A stretch of DNA of 64,000 bases, taken from assembly GCA_910575565.1 (NCBI GenBank), contig CAJTFL010000002.1:322204-386203 (forward strand), written 5' to 3'. The position numbers and the translations under genes are program-made. This DNA is from Lachnospiraceae bacterium (GTDB lineage: Bacteria; Bacillota; Clostridia; Lachnospirales; Lachnospiraceae). Below, in pieces: positions 52,632-62,580 of this stretch (the first letter of the stretch is position 1; each line of letters begins with the position of its first letter). The notes under the pieces are model-generated. The model searched no databases and had not been told where the DNA came from. It saw nothing but the letters and a program-made list of their open reading frames with translations.

Positions 52632-52874
52632 GACAAAATTACGGCTTTTTTACGGTTTTTGTGATGAAACGGATGCCATATTCGCCGCAAAACAAATTTA
52701 ACCATAATTTTGCAGCGCCATTTATTGGATAAAAGAAAACGATCATTTGTCAGGAAAAAAGGTATCGATAAGATAAAAAGAATATCGCCTGCCAAGTAAA
52801 CAAAATATCCTCTGTTAGATGAACGAACTATTCTCTGTTAACAAGCTACTATCTGCCAAACGAAAGGAGCTTCT

Positions 52875-53699
52875 ATGGAGCAACGGGATAAACTTCTGAC
52901 CATCGGCCAATTCGCCGCCATGCATGGAATCAACAAAAAAACATTGATGTGGTATGACGAAATCGGGCTGTTTAAGCCTGCGGCCATCAATCCGGAAAAC
53001 GGATACCGCTGTTACAGCTACCACCAAAGCCCTATCCTGGAAACCATCCTGCTGCTGCGCGAGCTCAATGTTTCCCTCGATGAGATCCGGGAATTCATGA
53101 AAAACCGCTCCGCCCCCAGCTTAAAATGCCTGCTGGAAGAGAAAATTGCCGATCTCGATCTGCAGATCACCCACCTTCAGGCCGTCCGAACCACCTTATG
53201 CACCCACTGCCAGAATATGGATACCCTAATCACTATGGATCTGTCCCAGATAACCGTCATCGAAAAGGAAGCCCGCCGCCTGGTGACGGTAGATATCAAA
53301 AAAGATACCTCTTTCGAGGAAGAAGTGGAATTAATCACCGCCGAAGTGGAAAAATATCACTTAGGACGCCTTCACGAAGCCTCCTACGGTTCCATGATCC
53401 CCGTTTCCAGCCTGCTGGAAGGCAATTTTGACGCCTATTCCAAGCTTTTTATCGAAATGCCCTTCCTCGCCTGCAGTCCTAAGCTGCACATTGCACCCAA
53501 AGGCCAATACCTAAGAGCCTTCCACCAAGGCGGCTGGGAAGAGATGCCCAAACGGTATGAGGAAATCTTTCGCTACGCAAAGGAACACGGCTTAAAGCCC
53601 TATGGATTTTCCTATGAAATGGGCATCAATGAAAGCGTCATTGACCGAATCCAGGATTACATCCTCCAGATCGAAATCCCTGTAGCCGTATGCCGATAG
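52875..53699 (+). CDS. MerR-family regulator with GyrI-like effector domain
   Basis: BmrR-like activator of 274 residues. The winged-helix MerR domain begins [20 protein letters not shown] and contains [10 protein letters not shown] coiled coil (about residues 85-125) dimerises it. The C-terminal part resembles GyrI-like drug-binding domains ([18 protein letters not shown]). AAAGGAG precedes the ATG. It is divergent from MATE 2, and its target is probably the 52601-52631 promoter. The nearby palindrome suits autoregulation as well. Confidence 0.88.
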   Translation: MEQRDKLLTIGQFAAMHGINKKTLMWYDEIGLFKPAAINPENGYRCYSYHQSPILETILLLRELNVSLDEIREFMKNRSAPSLKCLLEEKIADLDLQITHLQAVRTTLCTHCQNMDTLITMDLSQITVIEKEARRLVTVDIKKDTSFEEEVELITAEVEKYHLGRLHEASYGSMIPVSSLLEGNFDAYSKLFIEMPFLACSPKLHIAPKGQYLRAFHQGGWEEMPKRYEEIFRYAKEHGLKPYGFSYEMGINESVIDRIQDYILQIEIPVAVCR

Positions 53700-53847
53700 A
53701 CCCACAGATGCAAAATCTGACGCATTGGCCGCGAGAATAAAACATCTGTTCGAAAACAGTTGAATAACGCGGGAACTCATGATATAATCACGAAAGCGAA
53801 AAGCAGCACACAAAAATTCTCTTAAATAGGGCAGAATGGAGGAAATG

Positions 53848-56700
53848 ATGGCAAAGCAATATATTAAGATCCGTGGAGCAAACGAGCATAACCTAAAAAA
53901 TATTTCCGTGGAGATTCCCCGGAATGAGCTAGTGGTTTTAACAGGCCTTTCCGGCTCCGGGAAATCCTCCTTAGCCTTTGATACCATATATGCGGAGGGA
54001 CAGCGGCGGTACATGGAATCCCTTTCCTCTTATGCCCGCCAGTTCTTAGGGCAGATGGAAAAGCCGGACGTGGAAAGCATCGAGGGGCTGTCCCCGGCCA
54101 TCTCCATCGACCAGAAATCCACTAACCGCAATCCCAGGTCTACCGTGGGAACCGTAACGGAAATCTACGATTATATGCGGCTTTTATACGCCAGGGCCGG
54201 AATCCCCCACTGTCCAAAGTGCGGGAAGGAAATCCGCAGGCAGACGGTGGATCAGATGGTGGATCAGCTTTTAGCCATGCCGGAACGGACGAAAATCCAG
54301 CTTTTGGCCCCGGTGGTCAGGGGACGCAAAGGCGAACACGTAAAGGTTTTGGAGCAGGCGAAGAAAAGCGGGTACGTCCGAGTGCGGATAGACGGGAACT
54401 TATACGAGCTTACCGAGGAAATCAAGCTGGAAAAAAACATTAAGCATAATATCGAGATTGTGGTGGACCGGCTGGTAGTACGCCCCGGCATCGAAAAACG
54501 CCTGACCGATTCCATCGAAACGGTCATGGCCTTATCCAACGGCCTCCTGCTGGTGGACGCGGCCGACGGGACAGGCAAGGAGGACGGCAAGGGAGAGCTT
54601 CTCCGGTTCTCCCAAAGCTTTTCCTGCCCGGACTGCGGGATCAGCATTGAGGAGGTGGAACCTAGGAGCTTTTCGTTTAATAATCCTTTCGGAGCCTGCC
54701 CGGAGTGCTTTGGGCTGGGCTATAAGATGGAATTCGATGAAAGCCTGATGATCCCGGATCAGTCCTTAAGCATCTCCCAGGGCGCTATTGTGGTGATGGG
54801 ATGGCAGTCCTGCGCGGACAAGGGCAGCTTTACCAGGGCAATCCTAGACGCGCTGGCAGAGGAATACCATTTCAGCCTGGACACACCCTTTGAGGATTAC
54901 CCGCCGCAGATCCATGATATTTTGCTGTACGGCACAAATGGGAAAAAGATTGCCGTCCACTACAAGGGGCAGCGCGGGACAGGGGTCTACGACGTGGCCT
55001 TTGAAGGGCTGATTGAAAATGTCAACCGCCGTTACCGGGAAACCTTTTCCGAATCCTCCAAGGCGGAGTATGAATCGTATATGCGGATCACCCCCTGCCC
55101 TGCCTGCCACGGGCAGCGGCTGAAAAAGGAATCCCTGGCCGTAACCATCGGGGATAAAAATATCTACCAGGCCACGGATATGTCTATTGTCATGTTCCGG
55201 GAATTTATGGACGGGCTGAAGCTGTCTCCCATGCAGGAGGCCATCGGCGGCCCTATCATAAAGGAAATCCGGGCCAGGGTAAGCTTTTTGATTGATGTGG
55301 GTCTGGACTATCTGTCCCTGTCCCGGGCTACCGGAACCTTGTCCGGCGGGGAAGCCCAGCGGATCCGCCTGGCGACCCAGATCGGATCCGGCCTGGTGGG
55401 CGTAGCTTATATTTTAGATGAACCCAGCATCGGCCTGCACCAGCGGGATAATGATAAGCTGCTAAAAACCCTGCTCCATTTAAGAGATTTGGGAAACAGC
55501 GTGCTGGTGGTGGAGCATGACGAGGACACCATGCGGGCAGCCGACTATATCGTGGATATCGGCCCGGGAGCTGGGGAGCATGGGGGCCAGGTGGTTGCCG
55601 CAGGCACTGCCCAGGACATTATGGACTGCCCCCAGTCCATTACCGGCGCTTATTTAAGCGGACGGCTGCAGATCCCCGTGCCCAGGGAGCGCAAGAAACC
55701 TTCCGGGTGGCTGACGGTAAAAGGCGCGGGGGAAAATAACCTGAAAAAAATCCGGGTGGACATCCCCCTGGGGGTAATGACCTGTGTCACCGGGGTTTCC
55801 GGTTCCGGGAAAAGCTCCCTGGTAAACGAGATCCTGTACAAGGCCCTGGCCAAAAAGCTGAACCGAGCCAGGACGATCCCCGGCAAATTCACTTCCATGG
55901 AAGGCACGGAGCAGCTGGATAAGATTATCGCTATCGACCAATCCCCTATCGGCAGGACGCCCCGCTCCAACCCGGCTACGTACACGGGAGTATTCGATCT
56001 TATCCGGGATTTGTTCGCCTCTACCACTGACGCCAAAACCCGCGGATACTCCAAAGGGCGTTTTAGCTTCAACGTGAAGGGAGGACGGTGCGAGGCCTGC
56101 AGCGGCGACGGCATCATTAAGATCGAGATGCATTTCCTTCCGGATGTGTATGTGCCCTGCGAAGTCTGCGGCGGCAAGCGGTACAACCGGGAAACCCTGG
56201 AGGTAAAATATAAGGGCAAAAGCATCTATGATGTGCTGGACATGACGGTGGAGGAAGCAGTAGAATTCTTCCAGCACGTGCCCACTATCGCCCGGAAAAT
56301 TCAAACCCTGTACGATGTAGGCCTTTCCTACGTAAAGCTGGGGCAGCCCTCCACGGAGCTGTCCGGCGGGGAGGCCCAGCGGATTAAGCTGGCGGCGGAA
56401 CTGAGCAAGCGGAGCACGGGAAAAACCATCTATATCCTGGACGAGCCTACCACCGGCCTGCACTTTGCCGATGTGCACAAACTGATCGAAATTCTCCACC
56501 GCCTGTCGGAAGGGGGCAATACAGTCGTTGTCATCGAGCATAATTTAGATGTGATTAAGACAGCCGATTACCTGATCGACATGGGACCAGAAGGCGGAGA
56601 CCGGGGCGGGACGGTGATTGCCAAGGGAACGCCGGAAGAGGTGGCGAAAAACCCAAATTCCTATACGGGAATGTATGTCAAACGGTATCTGCCGGGGTGA
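53848..56700 (+). CDS. uvrA: UvrABC excinuclease subunit A
   Basis: Damage-recognition ATPase of nucleotide excision repair. About 950 residues with two ABC modules: Walker [10 protein letters not shown] and GVSGSGKSS, and two LSGGEAQR signatures. Zinc fingers are seen as [13 protein letters not shown]...CPEC and CEAC...CEVC. The ATG at 53848 follows GGAGG by five bases. The frame is intact and monocistronic. Confidence 0.96.
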   Translation: MAKQYIKIRGANEHNLKNISVEIPRNELVVLTGLSGSGKSSLAFDTIYAEGQRRYMESLSSYARQFLGQMEKPDVESIEGLSPAISIDQKSTNRNPRSTVGTVTEIYDYMRLLYARAGIPHCPKCGKEIRRQTVDQMVDQLLAMPERTKIQLLAPVVRGRKGEHVKVLEQAKKSGYVRVRIDGNLYELTEEIKLEKNIKHNIEIVVDRLVVRPGIEKRLTDSIETVMALSNGLLLVDAADGTGKEDGKGELLRFSQSFSCPDCGISIEEVEPRSFSFNNPFGACPECFGLGYKMEFDESLMIPDQSLSISQGAIVVMGWQSCADKGSFTRAILDALAEEYHFSLDTPFEDYPPQIHDILLYGTNGKKIAVHYKGQRGTGVYDVAFEGLIENVNRRYRETFSESSKAEYESYMRITPCPACHGQRLKKESLAVTIGDKNIYQATDMSIVMFREFMDGLKLSPMQEAIGGPIIKEIRARVSFLIDVGLDYLSLSRATGTLSGGEAQRIRLATQIGSGLVGVAYILDEPSIGLHQRDNDKLLKTLLHLRDLGNSVLVVEHDEDTMRAADYIVDIGPGAGEHGGQVVAAGTAQDIMDCPQSITGAYLSGRLQIPVPRERKKPSGWLTVKGAGENNLKKIRVDIPLGVMTCVTGVSGSGKSSLVNEILYKALAKKLNRARTIPGKFTSMEGTEQLDKIIAIDQSPIGRTPRSNPATYTGVFDLIRDLFASTTDAKTRGYSKGRFSFNVKGGRCEACSGDGIIKIEMHFLPDVYVPCEVCGGKRYNRETLEVKYKGKSIYDVLDMTVEEAVEFFQHVPTIARKIQTLYDVGLSYVKLGQPSTELSGGEAQRIKLAAELSKRSTGKTIYILDEPTTGLHFADVHKLIEILHRLSEGGNTVVVIEHNLDVIKTADYLIDMGPEGGDRGGTVIAKGTPEEVAKNPNSYTGMYVKRYLPG

Positions 56701-56756
56701 TTGGCTGCGGGCAAAGGGAAATAAAATGGTAAAAACTGGTGATTCGACAAAAAGGC

Positions 56757-56785
56757 TTGCTATTTGTGCGGTAATTCGCTATAAT
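56757..56785 (+). promoter_or_regulatory. Promoter upstream of guaA leader
   Basis: TTGCTA, 17 bases, TATAAT, more than 500 bases before guaA. Confidence 0.65.
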
Positions 56786-56789
56786 GTGT

Positions 56790-57300
56790 TCATACAAAAG
56801 AAAAAGGAAGGCGGCAGCAGCTGTGCCTTGACAAACCGCTCAAAGGATTAGAACAGGCATTATACATAGGAAAATTCAGGAAAGTACGCAGGATATTTTG
56901 GAAAATGATGTTACGAAAGATGGAAAATACGAAAGATAAGCTACGCAAGAAACGAAGGATTACTGCGAAAGGCTGCGATGCGGCAACGGCGTTAGCCGGA
57001 AACAGTCAAATACCCCTCTGCAAGCTGCGAAGTATTTGACCCTCGCGGCATTCGCCAAATGCCCGTGCAAGCACGGCACTTGGCTCATTGCTCGCGGAAA
57101 TGAACGCGGCAGCGTGTGATTACCCGTACAAAGGACAGATGCCTGCTGAATGAGAAATACAAAAGGGTTGCCGAATCATTCTGATCACGGCTGGATGATG
57201 AGGGTGTGCCTGCCCAAGGCTGGGGAGGCCACCCTTTATCTTTGTGTCCCGCATTTTTACGTCCTGCCAAAACAGGAAAATTTAGGATAAGGAGCCAGTT
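56790..57300 (+). other. Long structured leader region of guaA
   Basis: No gene supported. It holds hairpins at 57005-57040 (GTCAAATAC/GTATTTGAC), 57054-57084 (GCCAAATGCCCGTGC/GCACGGCACTTGGC) and 57201-57236 (AGGGTGTGCCT/AGGCCACCCT then TTATCTTT), the last resembling a weak terminator close to guaA. No known guanine or XMP-type aptamer was recognised. Confidence 0.45.
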
Positions 57301-58842
57301 ATGAACCAAGAAATGATCATTGTTCTGGATTTCGGGGGGCAGTACAATCAGCTGATTGCCCGCCGCGTTCGCGAATGCAATGTTTACTGCGAAGTATATC
57401 CATATACTTTAGGCATGGATAAGATCAAGGAAATGAACCCTAAGGGAATCATTTTCACCGGAGGCCCTAACAGCGTATATTTAGAAGAGTCTCCCCATAT
57501 TGAACGGGAAATTTTTACATTGGATATCCCAATCCTGGGAATCTGCTACGGTTCCCAGCTGATGGCCTATACCTTAGGCGGACAGGTGGCTACCGCCCCG
57601 GTAAGCGAATACGGGAAAACCGAAGTGACGATAGAACACTCTTCCATACTTTTCCAGGATGTGGAAAAGAAAACCATTTGCTGGATGAGCCATACCGATT
57701 ATATTGCAAAAGCGCCGGAAGGCTTCACCGTGACAGCCCATACCCCGGTATGCCCTGTTGCGGCCATGGAATGCCCTGAGCGAAAGCTGTACGCTACCCA
57801 ATTCCACCCGGAGGTCATGCACACAGCCGAGGGGATGAAAATGCTAAGCCACTTCGTCCGCCATGTATGCGGCTGTTTGGGCAACTGGAAAATGGACTCC
57901 TTTGTATCCTCCGCCATCCACTCCCTTCGGGAAAAAATCGGAACCGGAAAGGTTCTCTGCGCCCTGTCCGGAGGCGTGGACTCTTCCGTGGCCGCTGTCC
58001 TGCTGTCCAAAGCGATAGGGAAACAGCTAACCTGCGTTTTCGTGGATCACGGGCTTTTGCGGAAGGATGAGGGGGATGAGGTAGAAGCGGTATTCGGGCC
58101 TAAGGGGCCGTATGAACTAAACTTCATCCGGGTAAACGCCCAGGAACGTTTCTACGGCAAGCTGGCCGGAGCCGAGGAACCGGAAGAAAAACGGAAAATC
58201 ATCGGCGCCGAATTTATCCGCGTATTTGAGGAAGAAGCAAAAAAAATCGGCGCGGTAGATTTCCTGGTTCAGGGAACCATTTACCCCGATGTAATCGAAT
58301 CCGGGCTGGGAAAATCGGCAGTAATCAAATCCCACCACAACGTAGGCGGCCTGCCGGACTGCGTGGATTTTAAGGAGATTATCGAACCGCTGCGGCTGCT
58401 GTTTAAAGACGAGGTGCGCAAAGCCGGCTTGGAACTGGGAATCCCGGAATACCTGGTATTCCGCCAGCCATTCCCCGGGCCGGGCTTAGGGATCCGGATC
58501 GTCGGTGAAGTCACTGCCGAAAAAGTCCGGATGGTACAGGAGGCGGATTTTATCTACCGGGAAGAGATCCGAAAGGCCGGGATCGATATGCGGCTGGGTC
58601 AGTACTTTGCCGCGCTGACCAATATGCGCTCCGTGGGCGTCATGGGAGATTTCCGGACTTATGACTATGCCGTGGCCTTAAGAGCCGTGGAAACATCGGA
58701 TTTCATGACGGCAGAAGCAGCTAAAGTTCCCTGGGAAGTGCTGCAAAAGGTAATGAACCGGATTGTGAATGAAGTAAAAGGCGTAAACCGGGTGTTTTAT
58801 GACCTGACTTCTAAGCCGCCGGGGACGATTGAATTTGAATAA
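57301..58842 (+). CDS. guaA: GMP synthase (glutamine-hydrolysing)
   Basis: Converts XMP to GMP using glutamine and ATP. 513 residues. The amidotransferase domain has FTGGPNSVY, the nucleophile cysteine in [11 protein letters not shown] and the His-Glu of TQFHPEVMH. The ATP pyrophosphatase loop is [14 protein letters not shown]. The C-terminus is [11 protein letters not shown] as in the family. AAGGAG precedes the ATG. A terminator follows. Confidence 0.96.
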   Translation: MNQEMIIVLDFGGQYNQLIARRVRECNVYCEVYPYTLGMDKIKEMNPKGIIFTGGPNSVYLEESPHIEREIFTLDIPILGICYGSQLMAYTLGGQVATAPVSEYGKTEVTIEHSSILFQDVEKKTICWMSHTDYIAKAPEGFTVTAHTPVCPVAAMECPERKLYATQFHPEVMHTAEGMKMLSHFVRHVCGCLGNWKMDSFVSSAIHSLREKIGTGKVLCALSGGVDSSVAAVLLSKAIGKQLTCVFVDHGLLRKDEGDEVEAVFGPKGPYELNFIRVNAQERFYGKLAGAEEPEEKRKIIGAEFIRVFEEEAKKIGAVDFLVQGTIYPDVIESGLGKSAVIKSHHNVGGLPDCVDFKEIIEPLRLLFKDEVRKAGLELGIPEYLVFRQPFPGPGLGIRIVGEVTAEKVRMVQEADFIYREEIRKAGIDMRLGQYFAALTNMRSVGVMGDFRTYDYAVALRAVETSDFMTAEAAKVPWEVLQKVMNRIVNEVKGVNRVFYDLTSKPPGTIEFE

Positions 58843-58849
58843 CGCTCTA

Positions 58850-58894
58850 AAGTCCGAAAAGTCCATGTTTATGCGGCTTTCCGGGCTTTTTTTT
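58850..58894 (+). terminator. guaA terminator
   Basis: AGTCCGAAAAGTCC pairs with GGCTTTCCGGGCT, followed by TTTTTTTT. Confidence 0.85.
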
Positions 58895-59148
58895 CGCACC
58901 GTGACATTATTATGACATTATCTTTTAGGGCCAGTCCCTAGCATCACCATGATGCTGCAATTTTCATCATTTGATCTTATCCATCCTATTCGATATCTTC
59001 ATTTTAAATATCCTTCGTGAGATTTTTTATTATAACATATGATAAAACCTCTTTTTTATCACACATACTGCACCCATTCCATCGTATGATATTATTTTAT
59101 ATCATATTTTATAGATAACCATTCCGAATTCAAAGAAATCCGAGTACG
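58895..59148. other. AT-rich intergenic region
   Basis: Contains a direct repeat of TGACATTAT (near 58903 and 58913) and a weak TGATAAAA/TTTTATCA dyad near 59040. No gene. Confidence 0.4.
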
Positions 59149-59353
59149 TCATTTTACTAGCCCAGGAAGCTGCAACGCCCCATCCTCGTCCGGGGTAAGC
59201 AACACCGGATCTGTAGCCATCCGGCCTTCCTGGTCGAGATAGTACCATTCCCCATTATCATTCAGCAGACCCTTGACCATGGCTCCCAGAACGGTGTTCT
59301 ATCCTTGCCCCCTGCTGCGTCCCCATAACCTTTTCCACGCACTGGGCTAACAT
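59149..59353 (-). pseudogene. Phage lysin-type wall-binding remnant (frameshifted)
   Basis: A perfect ribosome site (AAGGAGGTGATC) and ATG at 59353 start MLAQCVEKVMGTQQG, then the frame shifts. The other frame continues NTVLGAMVKGLLNDNGEWYY and LDQEGRMATDP to the stop at 59149. NGEWYYLDQEGRM is a choline/glucan-binding-type repeat unit as found in phage endolysins. The catalytic domain is absent. It is the downstream end of a phage-like gene row. Confidence 0.6.
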
Positions 59354-59374
59354 CTAGATCACCTCCTTCCCACG

Positions 59375-59396
59375 AAAAAAGAGCCTTGGCAGGCTC
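59375..59396 (-). terminator. Terminator after 59398 gene
   Basis: GAGCCTGCCAAGGCTC followed by TTTTTT on the minus strand. Confidence 0.75.
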
Positions 59397-59397
59397 C

Positions 59398-59853
59398 TTA
59401 TATTGGCAACCAGACGATCTTGCTACTCTGCCTGGTCAATCCCAGGTTGTAATGTGGCTGCTCCTCATCCCACCACCAGTACCGCAGGCAGTCATCCAGG
59501 ATTATCCCGGCCAGCGCCGCCAACAGCCACAGCCCGAAAAACTTAGGGCACACCTGACCCAGGATGTTGCCTGGGATGCCGCTGTAGTCCCATACACCCC
59601 AGCCCAGCCACAAATTTACAATACAGCCAGTTGCAAACTCTAATCCGGTTATGATGCCGGCCCCAATAAGCATTTGCTGCCACAAGGGCATAGCCCATGG
59701 GATAACCTCGTTAATTGCCCCCAGAGCGATAAAACAGAGTCCGCCTAGGAAAAACATCGTCCAATGTGTCCAGCCCCGGTAAAACAGCTCTAGGAGATTA
59801 TATAGCAAGCCCCCTGCCGCAAACAGAAACATAAGCTTAAGATACTGTCTCAT
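59398..59853 (-). CDS. CmpB-like putative ABC-transporter membrane protein
   Basis: About 151 residues with four or five hydrophobic segments (LMFLFAAGGLLYNLLELFY, MLIGAGIITGLEFATG). NLWLGWGVWDYSGIPGNILGQ matches the family labelled putative ABC-transporter type IV, which occurs both on chromosomes and in Firmicute phage and mobile regions; function unknown. The ATG at 59853 lies within the overlap with the preceding gene. In this position, beside a lysin remnant, it might act as a holin-like or accessory membrane protein, which is inference. Confidence 0.65.
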   Translation of the reverse strand: MRQYLKLMFLFAAGGLLYNLLELFYRGWTHWTMFFLGGLCFIALGAINEVIPWAMPLWQQMLIGAGIITGLEFATGCIVNLWLGWGVWDYSGIPGNILGQVCPKFFGLWLLAALAGIILDDCLRYWWWDEEQPHYNLGLTRQSSKIVWLPI

Positions 59854-60058
59854 CCTCACCATTCCCCGCCATAGATGCTATCTGTAATAGATATGCCCGT
59901 AAAACCTCCGATTGGTACTCTTCCGGCACGTCTGCTCCATAAAAGATTTCCTGGACTTCTTCCGGAGTTTGGCATCCGGCAATCCACATATTCAATGCGT
60001 TACAATACGTGGTATGGTAGCTGACGTGGAACATGGCCGCCTGAATGATGGCCTGCAT
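59837..60058 (-). CDS. Small phage-like protein (73 aa)
   Basis: An acidic protein ending GNGEDETVS, with a segment TPEEVQEIFYGADVPEEY that resembles small proteins encoded after tail genes. It overlaps the next gene by about 17 bases, typical of phage operons. No family recognised with confidence. Confidence 0.5.
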   Translation of the reverse strand: MQAIIQAAMFHVSYHTTYCNALNMWIAGCQTPEEVQEIFYGADVPEEYQSEVLRAYLLQIASMAGNGEDETVS

Positions 60059-60155
60059 AACTGCAGCGCTGTAGTAATGGCACGGCTGACCGTCTGCATG
60101 GTACTCTAACCATTCTGCCCCCCTTTCTAAATTATTTTTTGTAAATTTATGTATA

Positions 60156-60176
60156 TAAAAAGAGCCTTTCGGCTCT
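60156..60176 (-). terminator. Terminator after 60194 gene
   Basis: AGAGCCGAAAGGCTCT followed by TTTTTA on the minus strand. Confidence 0.7.
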
Positions 60177-60193
60177 GGATTTTCGATTTCATC

Positions 60194-60469
60194 TTATTTT
60201 ACTTCGTTAAATAGTGAGACATCTATCTGTACATTGGTTCCGTCTTCTGGAATGGAATTGTCAAAATTCCTTATGTATATATTCATTGAACCTTTTTGCG
60301 TCTGTGTGGTTAATACTACCGATAATAAAGAAGTTGGCCCAATATATGATAATGTAGCCACTGCGCAGTGGTTATCTGTTATTCTGCTATCTCTATATAC
60401 AATAAATCCATTTACAATAGTATCAGAAATACGAATAAAAATGATTCTGCTATTTAACATAGCAACCAT
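60194..60469 (-). CDS. Small hypothetical phage-like protein (91 aa)
   Basis: Beta-rich, Ser/Thr-rich sequence (ATLSYIGPTSLLSVVLTTQT, NIYIRNFDNSIP) suggests a small virion or receptor-type protein, but no family is recognised. A weak ribosome site (ACAAGGA) precedes the ATG. Followed by a terminator. Confidence 0.45.
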   Translation of the reverse strand: MVAMLNSRIIFIRISDTIVNGFIVYRDSRITDNHCAVATLSYIGPTSLLSVVLTTQTQKGSMNIYIRNFDNSIPEDGTNVQIDVSLFNEVK

Positions 60470-60574
60470 TTAATCCTTGTTTCTTCCACCCATTTCCAAT
60501 TTATCTATTTTAGGCTGACCTTAATAAAACAGCCGTCCTGCGCCTGCCTGACATAGATTTATAATCGCTATTGT

Positions 60575-60930
60575 CTATGCATATTTTCTATGGGACGCCT
60601 GCACACTCTCTTCCCGGACCGTGCAATATATCATAGTCGTGTCCAGCGTCTCAAATAACGGCTTCTCTTCCAGGTTTTCCTCTTCCTTCCGGGTCTGCAG
60701 ATAACGCCGCAAATAAAACTTGGCTCCATCTGTAAGATAGGTTTTCCGCTCTTTACTGCCCTGCCGTATACGATCAATTCCATACCGCTGGGGATCAGCT
60801 CCGTGCACTCTTCCCGGATCTCTTTGCCATGGAAATTCACGTACAGCATATTGCTCAAATGCTCCAACTGCCCTTGGTTTAGATGCGGAATCATCTCATT
60901 TATCACGCTTTCGATAATCTTCTCTGCCAT
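60575..60930 (-). pseudogene. Tyrosine recombinase remnant 1 (internally deleted, frameshifted)
   Basis: AAGGAGG and ATG at 60930 start MAEKIIESVINEMIPHLNQG, the N-terminal arm of an integrase. After a frameshift near 60790 the other frame continues with KERKTYLTDGAKFYLRRYLQ and jumps from KPLFETL to DTTMIYCTVREE, the region with the nucleophile tyrosine, then ASHRKYA. The core-binding and most of the catalytic domain (R, K, H-x-x-R) are missing. Confidence 0.65.
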
Positions 60931-60994
60931 GTAAATAGCCCTCCTTCGTTTATATTGTAAGGCTAGGCTATGATTTTCGCACAAAAAAAGAGGG

Positions 60995-61023
60995 TTGATC
61001 CCCCTCCCCAAATGTGTTATAGT
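60995..61023 (+). promoter_or_regulatory. Promoter of antisense RNA
   Basis: TTGATC, 17 bases, TATAGT on the plus strand, directed toward the 3' end of the small toxin gene. Confidence 0.6.
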
Positions 61024-61029
61024 TTAGAT

Positions 61030-61120
61030 AAGGGAAGGCCAGAGAAGCGGCCTACCCTCAATAATAGTGACTACCCTAACGGGCAGCCGCCACTAGTGCA
61101 AGTAGTGGCGGCTATTTTCT
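61030..61120 (+). ncRNA. Candidate antisense RNA antitoxin
   Basis: From the promoter at 60995-61023 a transcript of about 90 nt would contain the hairpin AGGCC/GGCCT and end at the terminator GCCGCCACTA-GTGCAAG-TAGTGGCGGC (61086-61112) followed by TATTTTCTT. Its 3' end overlaps the 3' end of the toxin mRNA, as in the Fst and TxpA type I systems. Confidence 0.5.
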
Positions 61121-61204
61121 TCCCCCGAAGATTGTGTAACACAACCCAACGAGGGCGATAATGAAGATACCTATCTGGATTAAATCCGAATATGTAACAT
61201 ACAT
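61112..61204 (-). CDS. Holin-like small toxin (30 aa)
   Basis: The product MYVTYSDLIQIGIFIIALVG then LCYTIFGGRK is a single helix with a charged tail, matching the group annotated as putative holin-like toxins in Firmicutes. GGAGGG precedes the ATG by about six bases. That site is matched by an upstream CCCTCC that can pair with it (CCCTCC-AGACGAAAGAAA-GGAGGG), so the message is probably translationally masked. The stop lies within the convergent terminator. Confidence 0.7.
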   Translation of the reverse strand: MYVTYSDLIQIGIFIIALVGLCYTIFGGRK

Positions 61205-61295
61205 TAGCAAGCCCTCCTTTCTTTCGTCTGGAGGGTTGCCCCTCCGAATGAAACGGAGGGTAAGCCGCCTTTGCTCTCTGACTTTCCGCACCTAG

Positions 61296-61324
61296 ATTAT
61301 ACCACGCCCCTTATTTTCTGACAA
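61296..61324 (-). promoter_or_regulatory. Promoter of holin-like toxin gene
   Basis: TTGTCA (61319-61324), 17 bases, TATAAT (61296-61301) on the minus strand, giving a leader of about 85 nt with the masking hairpins. Confidence 0.7.
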
Positions 61325-61429
61325 TCCCTTTCTTTTTAGCCTTCATCCACTTTTTATTGATTCGCGAGGATTAAACTCAGCTATTTCATCCATTCTTTTT
61401 TTGAGCCATTTTCCCATAAAACCACCGTC

Positions 61430-61745
61430 CTAACCTATATATTTCCTATGAGCTGTTTTCACATTACTCTGTTTGACCATGGCGTACTGTAAGGTCGTGT
61501 CTATCCGTTGATGCCCAAGAAGCCGTTGGAGCTGTTCAATGGGCATTCCTTTATCGATTGCCATTGTTGCCAATGTCCGCCGAAACTTGCAGGGCGCAAC
61601 TGCCATTTTCCTCCGGCTTTACTACGCTGGCGGAAACATCGTAGTGAAAAAGCGTATGCTCCATCACCTGCCGCAGCTGCTTCAGCTGGGCGTTATCGAG
61701 ATAGGGAAGCATCTGTTGCATAACATCTGTAATCAATTCAAACTC
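61430..61745 (-). pseudogene. Tyrosine recombinase remnant 2 (N- and C-terminal ends joined)
   Basis: The N-terminal arm LITDVMQQMLPYLDNAQLKQ is followed after VVKPEENG, in another frame, by the C-terminal catalytic end FRRTLATMAIDKGMPIEQLQ and LLGHQRIDTTLQYAMV, which has the conserved Arg, LGH and the nucleophile Tyr. The central part is deleted. The stop is at 61430. Its N-terminus is continuous with the rhuM remnant. Confidence 0.7.
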
Positions 61746-62275
61746 TGTCTTCGCATGGAACTTTGCCTGTTCCGCGCTGATTTTTCCTGCCCCTGTCAAC
61801 AATTCATTTCCGTTGAATTCGAGGAATCCATCCAGACGCTTTGCCCAGTCTTCCATGCTCATTGGGATATTGCCGTTCTGCCTGAAGTTCAGCATAGTCC
61901 AAGTAGAGGGTCACGATCCTTTCTAAATACGACATTTCCTGCTCGCTCGGATAGTTTTTCGCAATCGTAACATCAGCCTTAATGATCTTTCCATCCGGGG
62001 CGTTTCCCCAAGTCGTCAAGCCCATATGCGTTTTTTGAGCGTCCGCTCTTTCTGCGATGAGTTCTGCGGCGGCATGCCTGTGAGCGGCAAAGTGCATTTT
62101 ATTCTGAACCGTTTGGAAAAACAGGCGTGTTGTTTTGGCATCCTTGTCATAATCAAAAGCTGTAGCATACAGATCGTGTGATTTTTTGATAAAACTTGCG
62201 CTCTGACAGGCGAATTTCCCGGATATACTGCAACTGGCGGTCAAAATATAATTCTTGTGAAAAGAGTTCGAGTAG
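61740..62275 (-). pseudogene. RhuM-family protein remnant (two frameshifts)
   Basis: Three frames together give a RhuM-like protein: QYIREIRLSERKFYQKIT, then DLYATAFDYDKDAKTTRLFF and QTVQNKMHFAAHRHAAAE, then MEDWAKRLDGFLEFNGNELL. Frame changes fall near 62180 and 61890 and the N-terminus is missing. RhuM proteins are carried on mobile islands next to recombinases; function is uncertain. Confidence 0.7.
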
Positions 62276-62360
62276 TAAACAGAAAGCCGGGGAGCCGCAT
62301 AAACAGCGGGCTTTCCAGCTTTTGATGGTACTGCTTAATAAAATAGCGGACATTAAAAAT

Positions 62361-62396
62361 CTCGCAGTTCCTGTATAATAGAACAGGAACTGCGAG
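62361..62396. terminator. Long perfect hairpin
   Basis: CTCGCAGTTCCTGT-ATAATAGA-ACAGGAACTGCGAG, 14-bp arms, with T-rich flanks on both strands. It separates the mobile remnant from the trxB region. The remaining sequence to 62580 has no gene. Confidence 0.7.
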
Positions 62397-62580
62397 CATT
62401 TTACTTATTTAAAAACTGCCGGTATGAAAGTTTTATAAAACCTACATATTTTACTTAACAAACCCCAATGGCTCCTAAAAAACGGTTCTCGATGCAACTG
62501 GTTGATCCCTGGCTGATCCCTAGCTAATATCTAGTACTGAGTTGCGTAAATTCCAGTGAATATGCATCCGCTCCGCCATT

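Noticed and set aside
59149-62396. Intact prophage
   Set aside because: No capsid, portal, terminase or complete recombinase gene is present; only remnants.
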